Positions 34,279 to 45,594 of a stretch of 64,000 bases of DNA are shown piece after piece (the first letter of the stretch is position 1; every line of letters begins with the position of its first letter). The notes below the pieces were generated by a model. The model did no database searches. It saw only the letters and a program-made list of their open reading frames with translations, and was not told the origin of the DNA. The position numbers were made by a program, and so were the translations under genes. Source of the DNA: Cristatella mucedo (lineage: Eukaryota > Bryozoa > Phylactolaemata > Cristatellidae); the NCBI GenBank assembly GCA_009760855.2, contig WPIO01000041.1, forward strand, positions 3,180,001 through 3,244,000. The letters are read 5' to 3'.

Positions 34279-34583
34279 CTTGCCGGTAGCTCGGCAGTGC
34301 AGCGATTGACACCGGCCAATACGTGGAGTCTATAACAAACAAACCTCTTGAGTGACAAGGGTTCTTGAGTGACAAGAGTTCTTGAGTGACTGATTATCCA
34401 GGCAGCACGTAGAAGAATAAGGACAGCAGAAGTAATATAACGGCTGCAGCTGCTAAGAGCGGTGGATAGAAAAGCAAAGACTAGCTACTACAAGAATGAC
34501 TACTGAGGTAAAGATAGCGAGATTGGCAGAACTAACTAGTGCATTGCAGTTCCAGTAGTCGTAGAGTGAGGTTTCCAAAGCCT

Positions 34584-36018
34584 ATTGCTTAGGGTATACA
34601 ACGACCTACTTATGAATGCAGACATGGGTAGAATGTCTCTGCTTGTTTTGCTTGATCTTTCGGCAGCTTTTGACACCATCGATCACAAAGTTCTTCTAGA
34701 GCGCCTCTCATCTCGCCTGGGCATCACTGGCACTGCTCTGCAGTGGTTCAGGTCCTATCTCAGTGGGAGACTCCAGAGTATTGACGTGAATGGACAAAGA
34801 TCATCTGAAGTACCTCTGAAATATGGAGTACCTCAGGGCTCCGTGCTAGGTCCGGTTCTTTTCACGGTTTATACTCTGCCTCTTGCTGATGTGATTGCCA
34901 AGCACAATCTAGGCTTTCACTTCTATGTGGATGAAACTCAGTTGTACCTTTGCTTTGATCCCTCCCAGCCTTCGAGCACCTCAAATTCTCTCAACTCACT
35001 TGCTGCATGCATTGATGACATCCGCACATGGATGGCAGCAAATTTTCTAAAACTAAGCGATGATAAAACTAACTTACTTGTTATGGGCAAACCCAGTGTG
35101 ATTCAGAGATTGGAAAGGCTGACGCTCAAAATTGGCTCTGCCAGCATATCTCCAGTTGAATCAGCTCGAAATATAGGTGTCATATTCCAAAGCGACCTCT
35201 CGTTCGACGACCATATATGCTCCACGGTCAAATCTGCCTATTTTCAGCTTCATAACATTGCTAAAATTCGGGCTTGTCTAGATAAGGATACCACGTCCAA
35301 GTTGGTCCATGCATTCGTGACATCTCGTCTCGACTTCTGCAACTCACTGCTTACTGGCCTACCAGCATGTGCGATCAGGCGATTGCAGCTGGTGCAAAAC
35401 TCGGCAGCTAGACTTGTCTGTCGTGAGCGTTGCAGTTGCCACATTACTCCACTTCTCGCCAACCTGCACTGGCTACCAGTCAAGCAACGGATTGACTTCG
35501 AGGTTTTGTCGCTCACTTTTAGGTCCCTTCATTCTATGGCTCCAGCCTATCTCTCAGATATACTACCCCATCAGGCCAAGCATCGTACCACCCGCTTTTC
35601 GGAATCCAACAGTCTAGAAATACCTCATACAAACCTTAAATCCTTTGGAGACCGTGCATTTAGTTCGTATGCTCCCACAACCTGGAACTCCCTCCCGACC
35701 TGCGTCAGAACATCCCCTGACCTGACCACATTTAAAAGGAACCTAAAAACACCTATTTAGGACAGCATTTAGCGGGTCCCTGTGATTCGTCCTTGATGTG
35801 CTTATGTGTGCTGACACTGTGCATGCTGCCACTAACCACATTCGCATGCTGACCCTGTGCATGTCACCCCTAATCATGTTATTCATTTTGTTTGTTTTTT
35901 CAAGCATGATTTTACTTACCATTCAATTGCATTTCACTTTGCAGCAAATGTAAAGCGCCTAGAAAGAGAATAAGTTCTCTGAGGGCGCTTTATCAAGTAA
36001 ATTATTATTATTATTATT
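34584..36018 (+). mobile_element. LINE-A, young 5'-truncated copy in a CRIM1-like intron
   Basis: Antisense to the host gene. Starts within the RT fingers and ends with the perfect hairpin tail (AAAGCGCC ... GGCGCTTT, 35952-35991) and (ATT)n. By eye the closest relative is the copy at 1772-3063. Confidence 0.95.
34585..35760 (+). pseudogene. LINE-A reverse transcriptase, longest open frame (391 codons)
   Basis: Covers LLVLLDLSAAFDTIDHKVLL, then LKYGVPQGSVLGPVLF, the catalytic region, the thumb, and WNSLPTCVRTSPDLTTFKRN. The catalytic box reads FYVDETQLYL: both the Ala and the second Asp of YADD are changed (YVDE). The second Asp is a metal ligand in this family, so activity is unlikely despite the open frame. 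The 5' endonuclease is absent, and the C-terminal end is shortened by a small deletion (KTPI then stop). No host role is suggested. Confidence 0.92.
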
Positions 36019-36044
36019 ACGTTGTCTCACAAAGAATGGCGTGC

Positions 36045-36173
36045 AATATATATATATATATATATATATTTAATATACATATAATAATATACATGCAATA
36101 TATATATATATATTAAATCAGCTAATATATATATATATGTATATATATAGATATAATATATATATATATATGT

Positions 36174-36247
<74 letters not shown>

Positions 36248-36249
36248 TA
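36045..36249. repeat. (TA)n-rich tract
   Basis: Several pure TA runs separated by ATATAATA-type interruptions. Confidence 0.96.
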
Positions 36250-36400
36250 ATGATTTAACAGCCTCATTTGGCAAAAGAGCCTAAGGGACTATTGCTACCA
36301 CTTGCAGTTGACAATAAAGGATCGCCAACTGCAGGATTCGAACCCACGACCTCGCTGGTGAAGAGTAAGCACCTTGCTTCCTGGGCTGTTGAAGCCTCAC
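36250..36400 (-). mobile_element. SINE-2
   Basis: Reversed tail (TTTAACAGCCTCATTTGGCA), GACAATAAAGGATCGCC, then GGATTCGAACCCACGACCTC as an inverted B box. Confidence 0.9.
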
Positions 36401-37009
36401 CAAAAAAGCATTTAATGCACATCACCAGGCGGACGGTTCAGGTGGAACGAAGGTCGATGGTGCAACTTTGTGCTAAATCGGTTCAATTAGATTCTAAACA
36501 ACTGTAGCTCCTTAAGCAATGAGATACAGGCAAGGATTACATTGTCGGCCGTTGCACTTGCATGAATTTTCTTACGATGCCTGCCACGAGGAGTCTTTGG
36601 ATTGGCAAAGATCTAGTTTAAAATGCGACTCAACCATTTACAGCCAGATTTATTTATTATCAACCCCAACGGATCTCTGAGAATGAATGGTTATCTCTCA
36701 CATTCATCGGGAAACTAACCCATGCCCTCGGACAGACTCATTAAATGGTACTGTAGCCAAGAGGATATTAATAATAATAATAATAACTTGTTTACAGACC
36801 ATTAATGAATAATGACCAAAAAATAATGAAAAGACTAGTCCAGCAATCGAATAGCTGCTTAAGGTCCCTTTCAAAAGAAAAACGCGTTAGAAATGGGAAT
36901 TGAAGTTTTGATGACTTTAACATGAAAATAAAGCATTAAAAAAGGCTGGGCAAATCATGTTAAACCCAGGAGTAAACCGGAGGCAACTATAAATACAAAA
37001 TTTACCGAT

Positions 37010-37320
37010 CTCTGCATCACACCGTCAGAGGAGCAGGTGGTACGATATTAAGCGGCCTGATCATGAGGAATTTTGGATAGGCAGGCTGATGCTGCAGATT
37101 GCAGGGGCATAAAACTGAGTAACAACAGCTTCAATTCCACGACAGATAAGCCATGACTGAAGAGTTTTACACCAACTACATTATTGCAGTTAGTAAGACC
37201 TGTGAATAGTGAATTATAGAAGTCTAGACAGGATGAATGAAAAACGCATGGACCAGCTTGACTGTGGTATCCTTATCTAGCCGACCCGAATTTTTGCGAT
37301 TCTGTTTAGCTGAAAATAGG
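37010..37320 (-). mobile_element. LINE-A-like RT relic
   Basis: CCATGACTGAAGAGTTTTAC, GAAAAACGCATGGACCAGC, then GGTATCCTTATCTAGCC: the inverse of the KLVHAF/DKDTT region of LINE-A. Confidence 0.75.
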
Positions 37321-38186
37321 CAGCATTTACGATTTAGAACAGTTCCTCTGAGCAGAAAAGACCTCGTATGGAAATTTGTCGGAAAATATACTCTGGTCAG
37401 GCAGGCTTTCACTGCAGCTATCGGTTGGTACCAAAAATGGCTGACGAATGAAGAGACCTTTTGACCTATCTAGGCATAATGTAACAAACGGCATCTGAAC
37501 GGAATGCAGACTTCTATCTGACCAAGGTAAGCATGCCCCCATGTTGCATCAAAGATAGAGACAGACTACTTATTGGTGCAGTGAACGTCAAACTGCGCCT
37601 TCATAGGTTCTCTTCCTCATAGCGACATTCCTGACGTACTGGTGAAGCAAATGCACTAGAAAATTCCTTTTAGCTCCTACCTAAGAGCTTACGTTCTGTC
37701 TGCTGTTAAGCACTGAGACGACTGGTTTATTAATTTAACCACTGCTTGAAATCGTGCCCTGGCTGCTTCATCAGACGCTTTGCAACTTGAACTTATTGGG
37801 TTTTTATTGGAAAGATGCATCAGCAACTCAAGCAGCAGTGGTTACTGACTAATTCTGAGGCTCATTCTCAAACTCTGCGTAAACTCTCCGATTTGATCGG
37901 CGTCCCCTTGCTTTTATGCGAGCACCCACGCTTCACGGGATAGCCACATGATGCTGCTCTCGGTTCGGCCAGTTTGATGATCGCATCATTTTTATCAAGG
38001 CTGGTGACAAGTAAAGTGACACACGACCTAATAGAACCTTGGTATGTTTCCCAGTATGCATTTCGTCGACATTATCTGAGCACAGCCGGGTCAATCTTTG
38101 CTGAAGGAACACGTTTACACAACAGCGGTGCTGATGTGCACTAGAGCATAGTATCGGTGGCTCAGAATGTGAGCAGCGTGTCCTAC

Positions 38187-38456
38187 CTGGACAGGTGGGG
38201 CAGCAGCGACCCGTGGCATAGACAGGCTGCTCGCACAGTATCGGTGGGCAGCGCTCCGTCTCGCACAGTGCATGCCCCTGGTGGCAGATGCACACACTGC
38301 AGGCATCGAGCCGCCATGCCTCGCGGCTCTCTTCGAGCGAATCGCCGACGGAGGCGGCATGCCCGCCTAGGGTGCCCATCCTCCTCCGGTGGCCCGAAGC
38401 AGAGCGGCAGCCGGAAGTGATGTTTGTTGCTTTCGTCATCTGCTGATCGCCATCCT
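38187..38456 (-). CDS. CRIM1: CRIM1-like exon: vWC domain 4
   Basis: 270 bp, phase 1 to 1, acceptor TTTCCTTTCTAG, donor GTAGGA. Contains one NIT sequon, then an unusually long first loop rich in Arg, Gly and His between the first cysteine and the conserved Trp. It continues with ACSVCICHQGHALCETERC, then PPILC and GRCCPTC. The CETExCPPxLC block closely matches CRIM1 vWC4. Only a 435 bp intron separates it from vWC3. Confidence 0.92.
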
Positions 38457-38891
38457 CTAGAAAGGAAATTTGTAATTGGTAAGGCACGTTTGTAGGGGAC
38501 ACTAGCACGGTATACTTACCGCACACGCATGCATGTGAGAGCATGTACACGCATGCAAGCACGGCAACCTTGAATACGCTAGCTTCGGTCAGCGGTATTC
38601 TCAATATGATGTAAATATGATATGATCAAAATGAAACCTTCGAAACCCTAGAAGTAAGAGGGCCTCTGAGCTTTCTCGCTTTCATTCGAGTGACCCAGAT
38701 CCTGCAACCGCAGAATTAGCCCTATCCCCTCAATCTTCCCTCTTCCTCTCAACCCCATCTCTTTCTCTCGCAGTGGAGTGAGTGAGTGAAGCAAGTAAAG
38801 CAAGTAAAGCTTGACGGGGCTATGCAGCTGCGCGAGCCAGGCATGCATCTGCTGCTGCTGCTGCCTCCGACCACTTGCATCTGCCGCTCAC

Positions 38892-39194
38892 CTGCGCACA
38901 CGGGGCAACACTGTCCGGCCACTATGACCGGATGGCGGCACGCCGGAGGCGGACAGGCAACGAGCGAGCAAAGCTCGCGGCCCTTGTCGCAGATGCACTC
39001 CCTGCAACCGTCGAACCAGGTCTCTCCGTGCAGACGCGGATGGCCGAGCGATGTGAAGCATCTGCCACTGCCACTCCCCCCAGTGGGGAGTGTGGCAGTG
39101 GCAGCGCCGGTGGTGGTGCCACCCAGAGTCGCCGTGCTGGCACGAGTTGTCTTATCAGGCTCTGGTGAAGTTGATGACGTCGTCAGCTGGGGCT
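38892..39194 (-). CDS. CRIM1: CRIM1-like exon: mucin-like spacer plus vWC domain 3
   Basis: 303 bp, phase 1 to 1, donor GTGAGC. The favoured acceptor is the pyrimidine-rich TTTGCTACAG; a second in-phase AG would extend the exon to 39227. The first 40 or so residues are Thr/Ser/Pro/Gly-rich with repeated Thr-Thr and Ala-Thr steps, a likely O-glycosylated stalk. Then vWC3: HGETWFDGCRECICDKGREL, CSLVACPPPAC, GQCCPVC. The W-x-D-G-C-R-E-C core is almost the same as CRIM1 vWC3 and is the best single piece of evidence for orthology. Confidence 0.93.
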
Positions 39195-39744
39195 CTGTAG
39201 CAAAGGAGTCGGGCTGCTCATGCACGACTGGTTCCAGTAAGTATCTCGACTGCTTATACAAGCAACTACATTTCATCAACGTCAGGTAGAGACAACTTCA
39301 AACATCAACAACGAGAACTTATTTTCGGACGAGGCTAAAGCTAACTTTACAATGTCAAACCTTTGCATGGCCATTCTTTAAAATTCGTCTGACGTTCGGG
39401 CGCACATGAATACAATAAAGCAGGAAGCACTGGCGAATACGAGCAGGTATGTCGTATCAACCTTTTAAAAACATATCACTTACTTTTAGTGGTCCCTTAT
39501 GGGGGCTTCGAAGTGAATAGTCCTGCAGAGTTTTGCTACGTGCTAATCTGCATTTAATCCAAATTATTTAATACACATCCTCTGTAAAACTGTGTGCTAG
39601 GTGCACATACAAGGATTTACTTGTCACAGGTCTGTAGGTGAGTCAAAGCAGTGGACATGCTATGCTGCACTTCTGGCACGAGCCTGAGTGTAACGAATCT
39701 AGGTTCAAGATTACAAATAGGGATTGCAATGTTGACAACAAATA

Positions 39745-40330
39745 ACATTATCATTGCTATTACATTCAAATTTGTTTAGTGCCCTCAGAGAGATCAATCT
39801 CTGTCTGGGCATTTTCATTGAGAAATGCTCGAAAGCTGCAAGCATGTCAACTGATTAGTGATTTCAGGAAAACTGTAATATACAAAGGACAATTCACACG
39901 AACGGGAAATGCTACGAAAAATACACGGGTTTTGGTTTCCCTTTACAAGGCGTCATGGTATTAGCCGGTAGTGAGTTTCAGACTTTGGGTAGTGAGTTTC
40001 AGATTTTGGGAGCATAGAAACTGAAGGCGCGACCTTCAAAGGATTTCGAGTCGCTTGGAAGCATAGCTAAACGACTCGAGTCGGAAGATTGGTGGCACTT
40101 TGGCAGTCAGAAAAATTATGAGAAACTTGACTCGAAAGTATTTACGATAAGTAGGCCGAAGACAGAGAATGTAAGGACCAAAATGTGAGTGAAAGAACTT
40201 TGAAGTCGATACGCTGCTCGATTGGCAGCCGGTTCAGGATGGGGAGAAGTGATACGATATGGCAGTTGTGACATTCATGACAGACAAGCCTAGCTGTACA
40301 GTTTTTCACCAGCTGCCTTATTGCTGGAGC
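39745..40330 (-). mobile_element. LINE-A 3' part, old
   Basis: Tail (TTTAGTGCCCTCAGAGAGAT), 3' UTR remnants, a local 21 bp duplication (AGTGAGTTTCAGACTTTGGG at about 39968-40010), then the RT C-terminus relic to TTTTTCACCAGCTGC. Confidence 0.75.
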
Positions 40331-40741
40331 TGTCGTGTGACCATTGGCAGCAGATGGGCACATTTGCCGCAAGTACTGATGTTTCTGCAAGCTCGGCCAG
40401 ACACACGCTCTGCTGTTAACCAACTGCTGGCACCGTGGGTGTGACAATGACAGACTTCCTATATTCACACGTCTGGCCGATGTGCCACGTGCACAGTGCA
40501 CTCAGGGCACCCAGTGGCTGGCTTCTGTTAGAAGGCACTGCTGTCAGCAGTAAATAACTAGACCCCTATCATAAGGGGTTCCCTTACCCAATGCTATTCC
40601 GGCTGAACACGACGGCTATTCGACTTTGGCCGCCGACACCTATCTTAGAAAGCCGACAGATGGGAGCTTTCACCAGTTTTCGGCATTATTGCATGCCATC
40701 CAGCCGATTGCAAGCTGTTTATCACTTTATCTCAGTTTATA

Positions 40742-40795
40742 AAAATAATAATATCCTTTGCTTAGCACCCTAAGAGAACTTAATCTCTATCCCAC
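40742..40795 (-). mobile_element. solo SINE-A/LINE-A tail
   Basis: TTTGCTTAGCACCCTAAGAG, then AACTTAATCTCTATCC. Only the tail hairpin remains. Confidence 0.7.
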
Positions 40796-41589
40796 TCTGA
40801 AGCTGGGAGATAATCAATAACCAAAAGTGGAGACTTGCATGGCATCAAACATGCAGCAGCAAGCATCGTGAAAAGGTCTGCTAAAGCCAACATGCAAAGC
40901 CAACGCCCTATTTTGGGGCCTGCTGCACTGCTGCTGCTCCTACTGTCACTGCTCGCTCACAGATCGATCGACTTGCAAAGTTTTTAAAACAATGACTGCC
41001 AGGAAATGCAGAGCGTACTACTGAGATCGCCTCACTATAGTTCGTAAATGATTAAAAGGTTGGAAAAGTAAGAGGATTGTAAATTGCACTAGTTGTGAAT
41101 GCTACTTTGCAGAAAGGCCTTGTGCAATCAGCACGGGAGGAAGGAAGCCATTTCTCTCTTCCTGCTTCGACAGCGTGCTGCACTGCCCGAGCTCTTGCCT
41201 CAGACTGGGGCGTGACTCACTCTGAGGGACGAATCACGGTCGCCTGCTCAGTTCATCCTAAGCCGAGCGATGTTAAGAAACAACGCATCCTGGTCGCGGC
41301 CGATTCTTGTAACAGGGAGCGGATGACGACGAGCAGGCACAAGGGCCCTCGAGAATCAGCACAGCGCAAGAGCACTGAAGCGGACATGCCGAGAGCTAAA
41401 TATTGTCAAGGCAGATTCTCTTTCAGCTTCACCACGGGGCAGAAGTCCAAGAATTACATTGAGACCAAAGGGAGTCTGCTTAGTGCAGCATTCCGACTTA
41501 TAGCAGTTCTCAAAAAAGATGCCAAACTTGCCGAGCACGTGATGATGGTTGAACTACGACGTCATCGACTAGAAGAGCGGAGTCTACTA
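40796..41589. other. no recognised feature (long chance open frame)
   Basis: A 184-codon plus-strand open frame starts at 41095 and ends inside the inverted LINE relic at 41649. It has no known domain and no spliced partner, so I do not call a gene. Confidence 0.4.
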
Positions 41590-42340
41590 GTCAAGCTGCA
41601 CACATTCGGTGGCCTACGAGTAGCTCAGTTTTACCATCGATTAGTTTAAGGAAATTAGTCAACATCCAGGATCGAATGTCTACAATGCAAGCATTCAGTC
41701 TATCAGCTGATGCTTCAGATTCCGACGGCTAAGGGGACAAATACAGCTGGGTATTGTCAGCATAGACGTGATAGCCAATCTCATGGGCTCGAATAAATTT
41801 TTCCAGAGGCCTGGTGCAAACGGAAAACCGCAGAGGACCCAGAATGAACCTTTGCGGAACTCAACAGGCATCTAGTCGGTAGCCTGGTAGATGAGACGTG
41901 ACAATCACACAATACGGATTGAACACGATCGAACAAGTACGATTCGAACCATGTTAATAACTCGTCAGCCAGACCAATCGTTGCTCTTCGTTGTTCAAAT
42001 CGTTCAGTCGTTGTTCAAACAGGATGTCGTGATCAATAGCATCAATTGCAGCTGACATATCGATCAGGACTAGGGCAGTGACATTATCACCATCGTTGCT
42101 GCTAAAGATGTAGTTGGACACGTGGAAGAGAGCAGTTTCAGTGGGGTGGTTTTGCTTCGAACCGGATTAAAATGTTTCTGAAAATTCATTACTTTAAATT
42201 TTTTCTACAAGCTGCTTAGCTAAAACCTTTTCGTGAATCTTGACAACAAAGGAAGGTGAGAGAGACTAAGCTATAGTTTGCTAGGACCTCTGAATATGAA
42301 TCCAGACTTTTTAAATGCTGGTCTAACGGTTGGCTGATTT
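41590..42340 (-). mobile_element. LINE RT relic, non-LINE-A family (possibly LINE-B)
   Basis: In reverse it encodes text like AAIDAIDHDIL, then HVYADNTQLYLSP and DIRSWMLTNFLKLIDGKTEL. A CR1/L2-type RT distinct from LINE-A in residues such as YLSP after the YADN box. Several breaks. Confidence 0.72.
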
Positions 42341-42354
42341 GAAAGTCGTGACTC

Positions 42355-42589
42355 CAGCTCTTCTGACTATAGTCATTTAGCTGTACCTCGAACCAGCCTC
42401 AAGTCCATTGGAGACTGTGCCTTTAATTACTATGCTCCCCAAGCCTGGAACTCAATCCCGACTGACATAACGATATCCCCTGATTTGACATTTAAACAGA
42501 AGCTAAAAACGCACCTTTTCCTAACAGGATTTGCTGGGTCCAAGTGAGTTTTTCTATGTCTGCTCATGCATGCTGACACTAAATATGTT
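42355..42589 (+). mobile_element. LINE-A 3' part, interrupted
   Basis: CCTCAAGTCCATTGGAGACT, then AAGCCTGGAACTCAATCCCG and the 3' UTR start. Continues at 42669. Confidence 0.83.
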
Positions 42590-42668
42590 ATAATAATAAT
42601 TACAATTATAATGCACTTGATAAAGCGCCCTCAGAGAACTAAATCTCTTTCTAGGTGCTTTACATTTC
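42590..42668 (-). mobile_element. tail-only LINE-A insertion (about 80 bp)
   Basis: (AAT)n, GCACTTGATAAAGCGCCCTC, AGAGAACTAAATCTCTTTCT, then it stops at ACATTTCA. Essentially just the hairpin, placed inside the 3' UTR of the plus-strand LINE-A. Confidence 0.87.
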
Positions 42669-42768
42669 ACTTAACAAATTAGCATGCTTCCATTACAGCA
42701 TATTTAAAGGGTCCAGCAAGAGATGTTCTCTAAGGATGCTATGCAAACGTATTATTATTATTATTATT
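42669..42768 (+). mobile_element. LINE-A tail (rest of the 42355 copy)
   Basis: GCATGCTTCCATTACAGCAT, then GAGATGTTCTCTAAGGATGC and the ATT end. Confidence 0.8.
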
Positions 42769-43177
42769 GTGATTACTTTGGAAAAACTCTTGTATACAGA
42801 GAAGGGTTAGACACCCGAGTTAAGTCTGGGCTCGGTTTATCTGCCGTAGGAAAGAAGCTGCCTACCACCGACATTTAACTTGGTCCACTGTGGGGTGGGA
42901 TGGACGAATAGTTAACCAGGAGATCCTGCTCAAAATCCTACGATGTTGACTATGAAAAACTGACAGGTCCTATGCAGACCTGGATTTTATGGTGGCCACA
43001 AGAATTTATTAGCGATTCTTGTATCGTGAGTACAAGGAATCACATGCAGCATAACTTGAGGCTTCATATTTTGCTATGGTGTAAAAGCTAGGATGAGCTA
43101 AAAGTCATACATGAAGAGACCTGTAGCTGGTCTCATGCTAGCACTTGGATTTAAGTGTCATACCAGTGAAGGGGTCT
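42769..43177. other. no recognised feature
   Basis: Nothing seen. Confidence 0.35.
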
Positions 43178-43332
43178 TAACCTAGCACTAAAGTGCTCAC
43201 TCATTACGACTCAGGTCGTGTGGTCGAGTCCTAGGGCAGGTCATTCCTCATTGCAGAAAGAATGATACTGCTTAAGCTCTTCTGCCACCTTGTAAATGAG
43301 GCAGCTGAATCAGTGGATATTTACTTTGCCCC
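43178..43332 (+). mobile_element. SINE-2, first of a tandem pair
   Basis: CACTCATTACGACTCAGGTC, then GTGGTCGAGTCC, CATTCCTCATTGCAG, and AATGAGGCAGCTGAATCAGT. Confidence 0.8.
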
Positions 43333-43510
43333 TAGGTATTGGCAAGGTGCTTGCACTTCATAACCCAAGTCGCTGGATCGAATATTGCAGCAGACAAGCC
43401 TTTATTACCCACTGCAAGCAGACATGAGAGCAGCCAAGGCCCTTCTGCCGATATATATATAAACGAGGCTGTTAAATAAGCTGATCGCTAGATGGCTTTA
43501 CTTTTTAATT
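43333..43510 (+). mobile_element. SINE-2, second of a tandem pair
   Basis: AAGGTGCTTGCACTTCATAA, then AAGCCTTTATTACCCACTGC, CTTCTGCCGATATATATATA, and GAGGCTGTTAAATAAGCTGA. Same orientation, directly after the first. Confidence 0.85.
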
Positions 43511-43848
43511 ACAGAAGTTAAAGAGTCACATATTCTTGCCCAGACTTATGGACTTATTTCTGAGGTGAGAGCATTATTGATTGAAAAGCCTACTCTAGCT
43601 TATGAGAATTTGAGTAACCTTCGTCCAATCTGCCTCTTGGAATTTTTATCCAAAACACGTGAACGAGGGGGGGTAGATAAACGATTAAACCAATTTATCA
43701 CTGCTTGCTAGTAAATTATAATCGGGAACTAGAGCTTATCATTCCATGGACAGTACTATGCTTTGGGTCTGCAATGACCTTCTGAACAATGCTGATCAGG
43801 GTAAAGCCTCTCTACCTGTACTTCCAAATCTATCAACAGCATTTGACA

Positions 43849-44111
43849 TGCAGCGACAACTACTCTCCATGCTGCCGACTATGGCTCATCCTTTTCAGCG
43901 GTCGTGAGCTGCTGCTTTCATGCTACTCACTACCTCAACTGCTCTCCTGACACTGCTATGCTTCCCAAGTTCTTTTTGTTTCGTGAGACGAAGTCTGTTG
44001 ACTACCGAATGGGTATCGAAACGCTTAGGCTGTGAGTGCGCTATACAAAGCTCTCCTACGTAACACCCACATAGTCTGTATAGCTTTGTGGAGTTACAGA
44101 CAGAGATACAT
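43849..44111 (+). mobile_element. LINE-B 3' end inserted in LINE-A
   Basis: CTCCATGCTGCCGACTATGG, then CACCCACATAGTCTGTATAG and ATACATTACATTAAATTAC. The host phrase ATTTGACA/CCGTTGAC is split. Confidence 0.87.
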
Positions 44112-44404
44112 TACATTAAATTACACCGTTGACTAACATAACCTTCATAAGTACCTCTACACACGCCAAGGTATCACTGGCATAATTATAAACTGGGTTA
44201 GGTCGAACCTCAGTGAGAGACGTCAGAATGTAGATGTAAACGGCTGTCGGTCATCGAGAGAGCCATAACAGTATGGGGAATGTCAGGGTTCGGTCTTAGG
44301 ACTCATTCCTTTATCTATTATTAGCCTGGGTGATGCCATCCCCAACCACTCTTGGCTGTCACTTCAACGTGGATGACACCCAGCTCTATATATCCTTCGA
44401 CCCT

Positions 44405-44687
44405 TCTAATGTAATGTAATGTATCTCCTCAAACTCCACAAAGTCATAAAGACTATGTGGGTGTTACGAAGGAGAGTTTTGCATAGCGCACTCATGGCCT
44501 AAGCAGCTTTCGGTACGCATTCGGTAGCCAACAGATTTCGTCTCACGCAACAAAAAGAAAGTGGGAAGCGTAGCAGAGTCAGGAGAGCGGTTGAGGTAAT
44601 GAGTAGCATGGAAGCAGCAGCTCAGGATCGCTAAAAAAGGATGAGTCATAGTCGGCAGCATGGAGGGTAATTATCGTTGTGTAAGAA
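44405..44687 (-). mobile_element. LINE-B 3' end inserted in LINE-A, opposite orientation
   Basis: Starts TAATGTAATGTAATGTATCT and carries AAGACTATGTGGGTGTTACG. Its minus-strand frame 44464-44661 reads HPFLAILSCCFHATHYLNRS, then LPTFFLLRETKSVGYRMRTE. It is nearly the inverse complement of 43849-44111. Confidence 0.87.
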
Positions 44688-45594
44688 TTACTAAGCAGTG
44701 TTCCTCATCAGACTCACTAAATTGCGTTGCCGAATGCATTAAAGAAATTCGAGTTTGGATGGCTACTAAATTTCTTAAGCTTAATTACCGTAAGAACAAC
44801 CAAATAATTATGGGCAACCGTAGTGTCATCCGAACGTTAGGAGAACTAAACCTCAGCTAACATCACTCTCGTGACTAGGCCTGTAATGTAGGGCACACTA
44901 TTACAAAACGTCATTAGATTAGCACATTTCCTCTAATGTAAAGTCGGTCTACTTTCAGTTAAGGAACATTGTCGATATCAGGGCTTGCTTAGATAAGAGT
45001 ATGACAGGTAAACTAGTCGCCGTGTTTATGATATTGCTTTTAGATTATTGTAATTACCTTTATTTTGGACTCCAGGCCCGAGTCCTTACTTGTCTGCAAC
45101 TAGTGCACAGCTCAGCATTTCACTAGGTCTGTTATAAACGGTGTAGCTGCTGACTGAAATTTACTGGCTCACTATAAAGCATCGAATCAATTTTAATATC
45201 CTCCATCTGACTTACAGGTCATTTCACTTGCTAGCATCAGCTTACCTACGCGAACTACTCACTCTTTCATATCCTCTTGAACCACCTGCTCCAAAGCATC
45301 AAGTCAACTTGCCATCCTTAGCGCTAAACGGAAATCTTTTAGTGACCCAGCCATCAGCTCGCATGCGCCAAAAGCAGAAGTATGGCACTCACTTCCGGCC
45401 ACGGTCACTAGTTGAGACAACATTGCATCTTTTAATTAAATCTCGGCTCAAGACGAACCTGTTCCGGTCAGCTTTCCCTTTTTGCCCCAGTTATCTTGTC
45501 TGGTTTTTAACCCATACTTTGTGTTCATACATGTGCATGATTTAGTGCATCCTACTAGTCTGTGGCAGCCATGTTTGTTTCAGCAAGCACGACT

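Larger units (their letters stand above)
34279..38186 (-). other. intron between vWC4 and vWC5 exons
   Basis: 3.9 kb. It holds a tandem 17 bp motif (three TTGAGTGAC-type units, 34348-34390), a LINE-A copy on the opposite strand (34584-36018), a long AT microsatellite, a SINE-2 and a LINE-A relic. From 36400 to 37010 and from 37320 to 38186 I see nothing recognisable. Confidence 0.75.

Noticed and set aside
41095-41649. 184-codon open frame on the plus strand
   Set aside because: No recognisable domain, lies inside a CRIM1-like intron and overlaps an inverted LINE relic. Likely chance.
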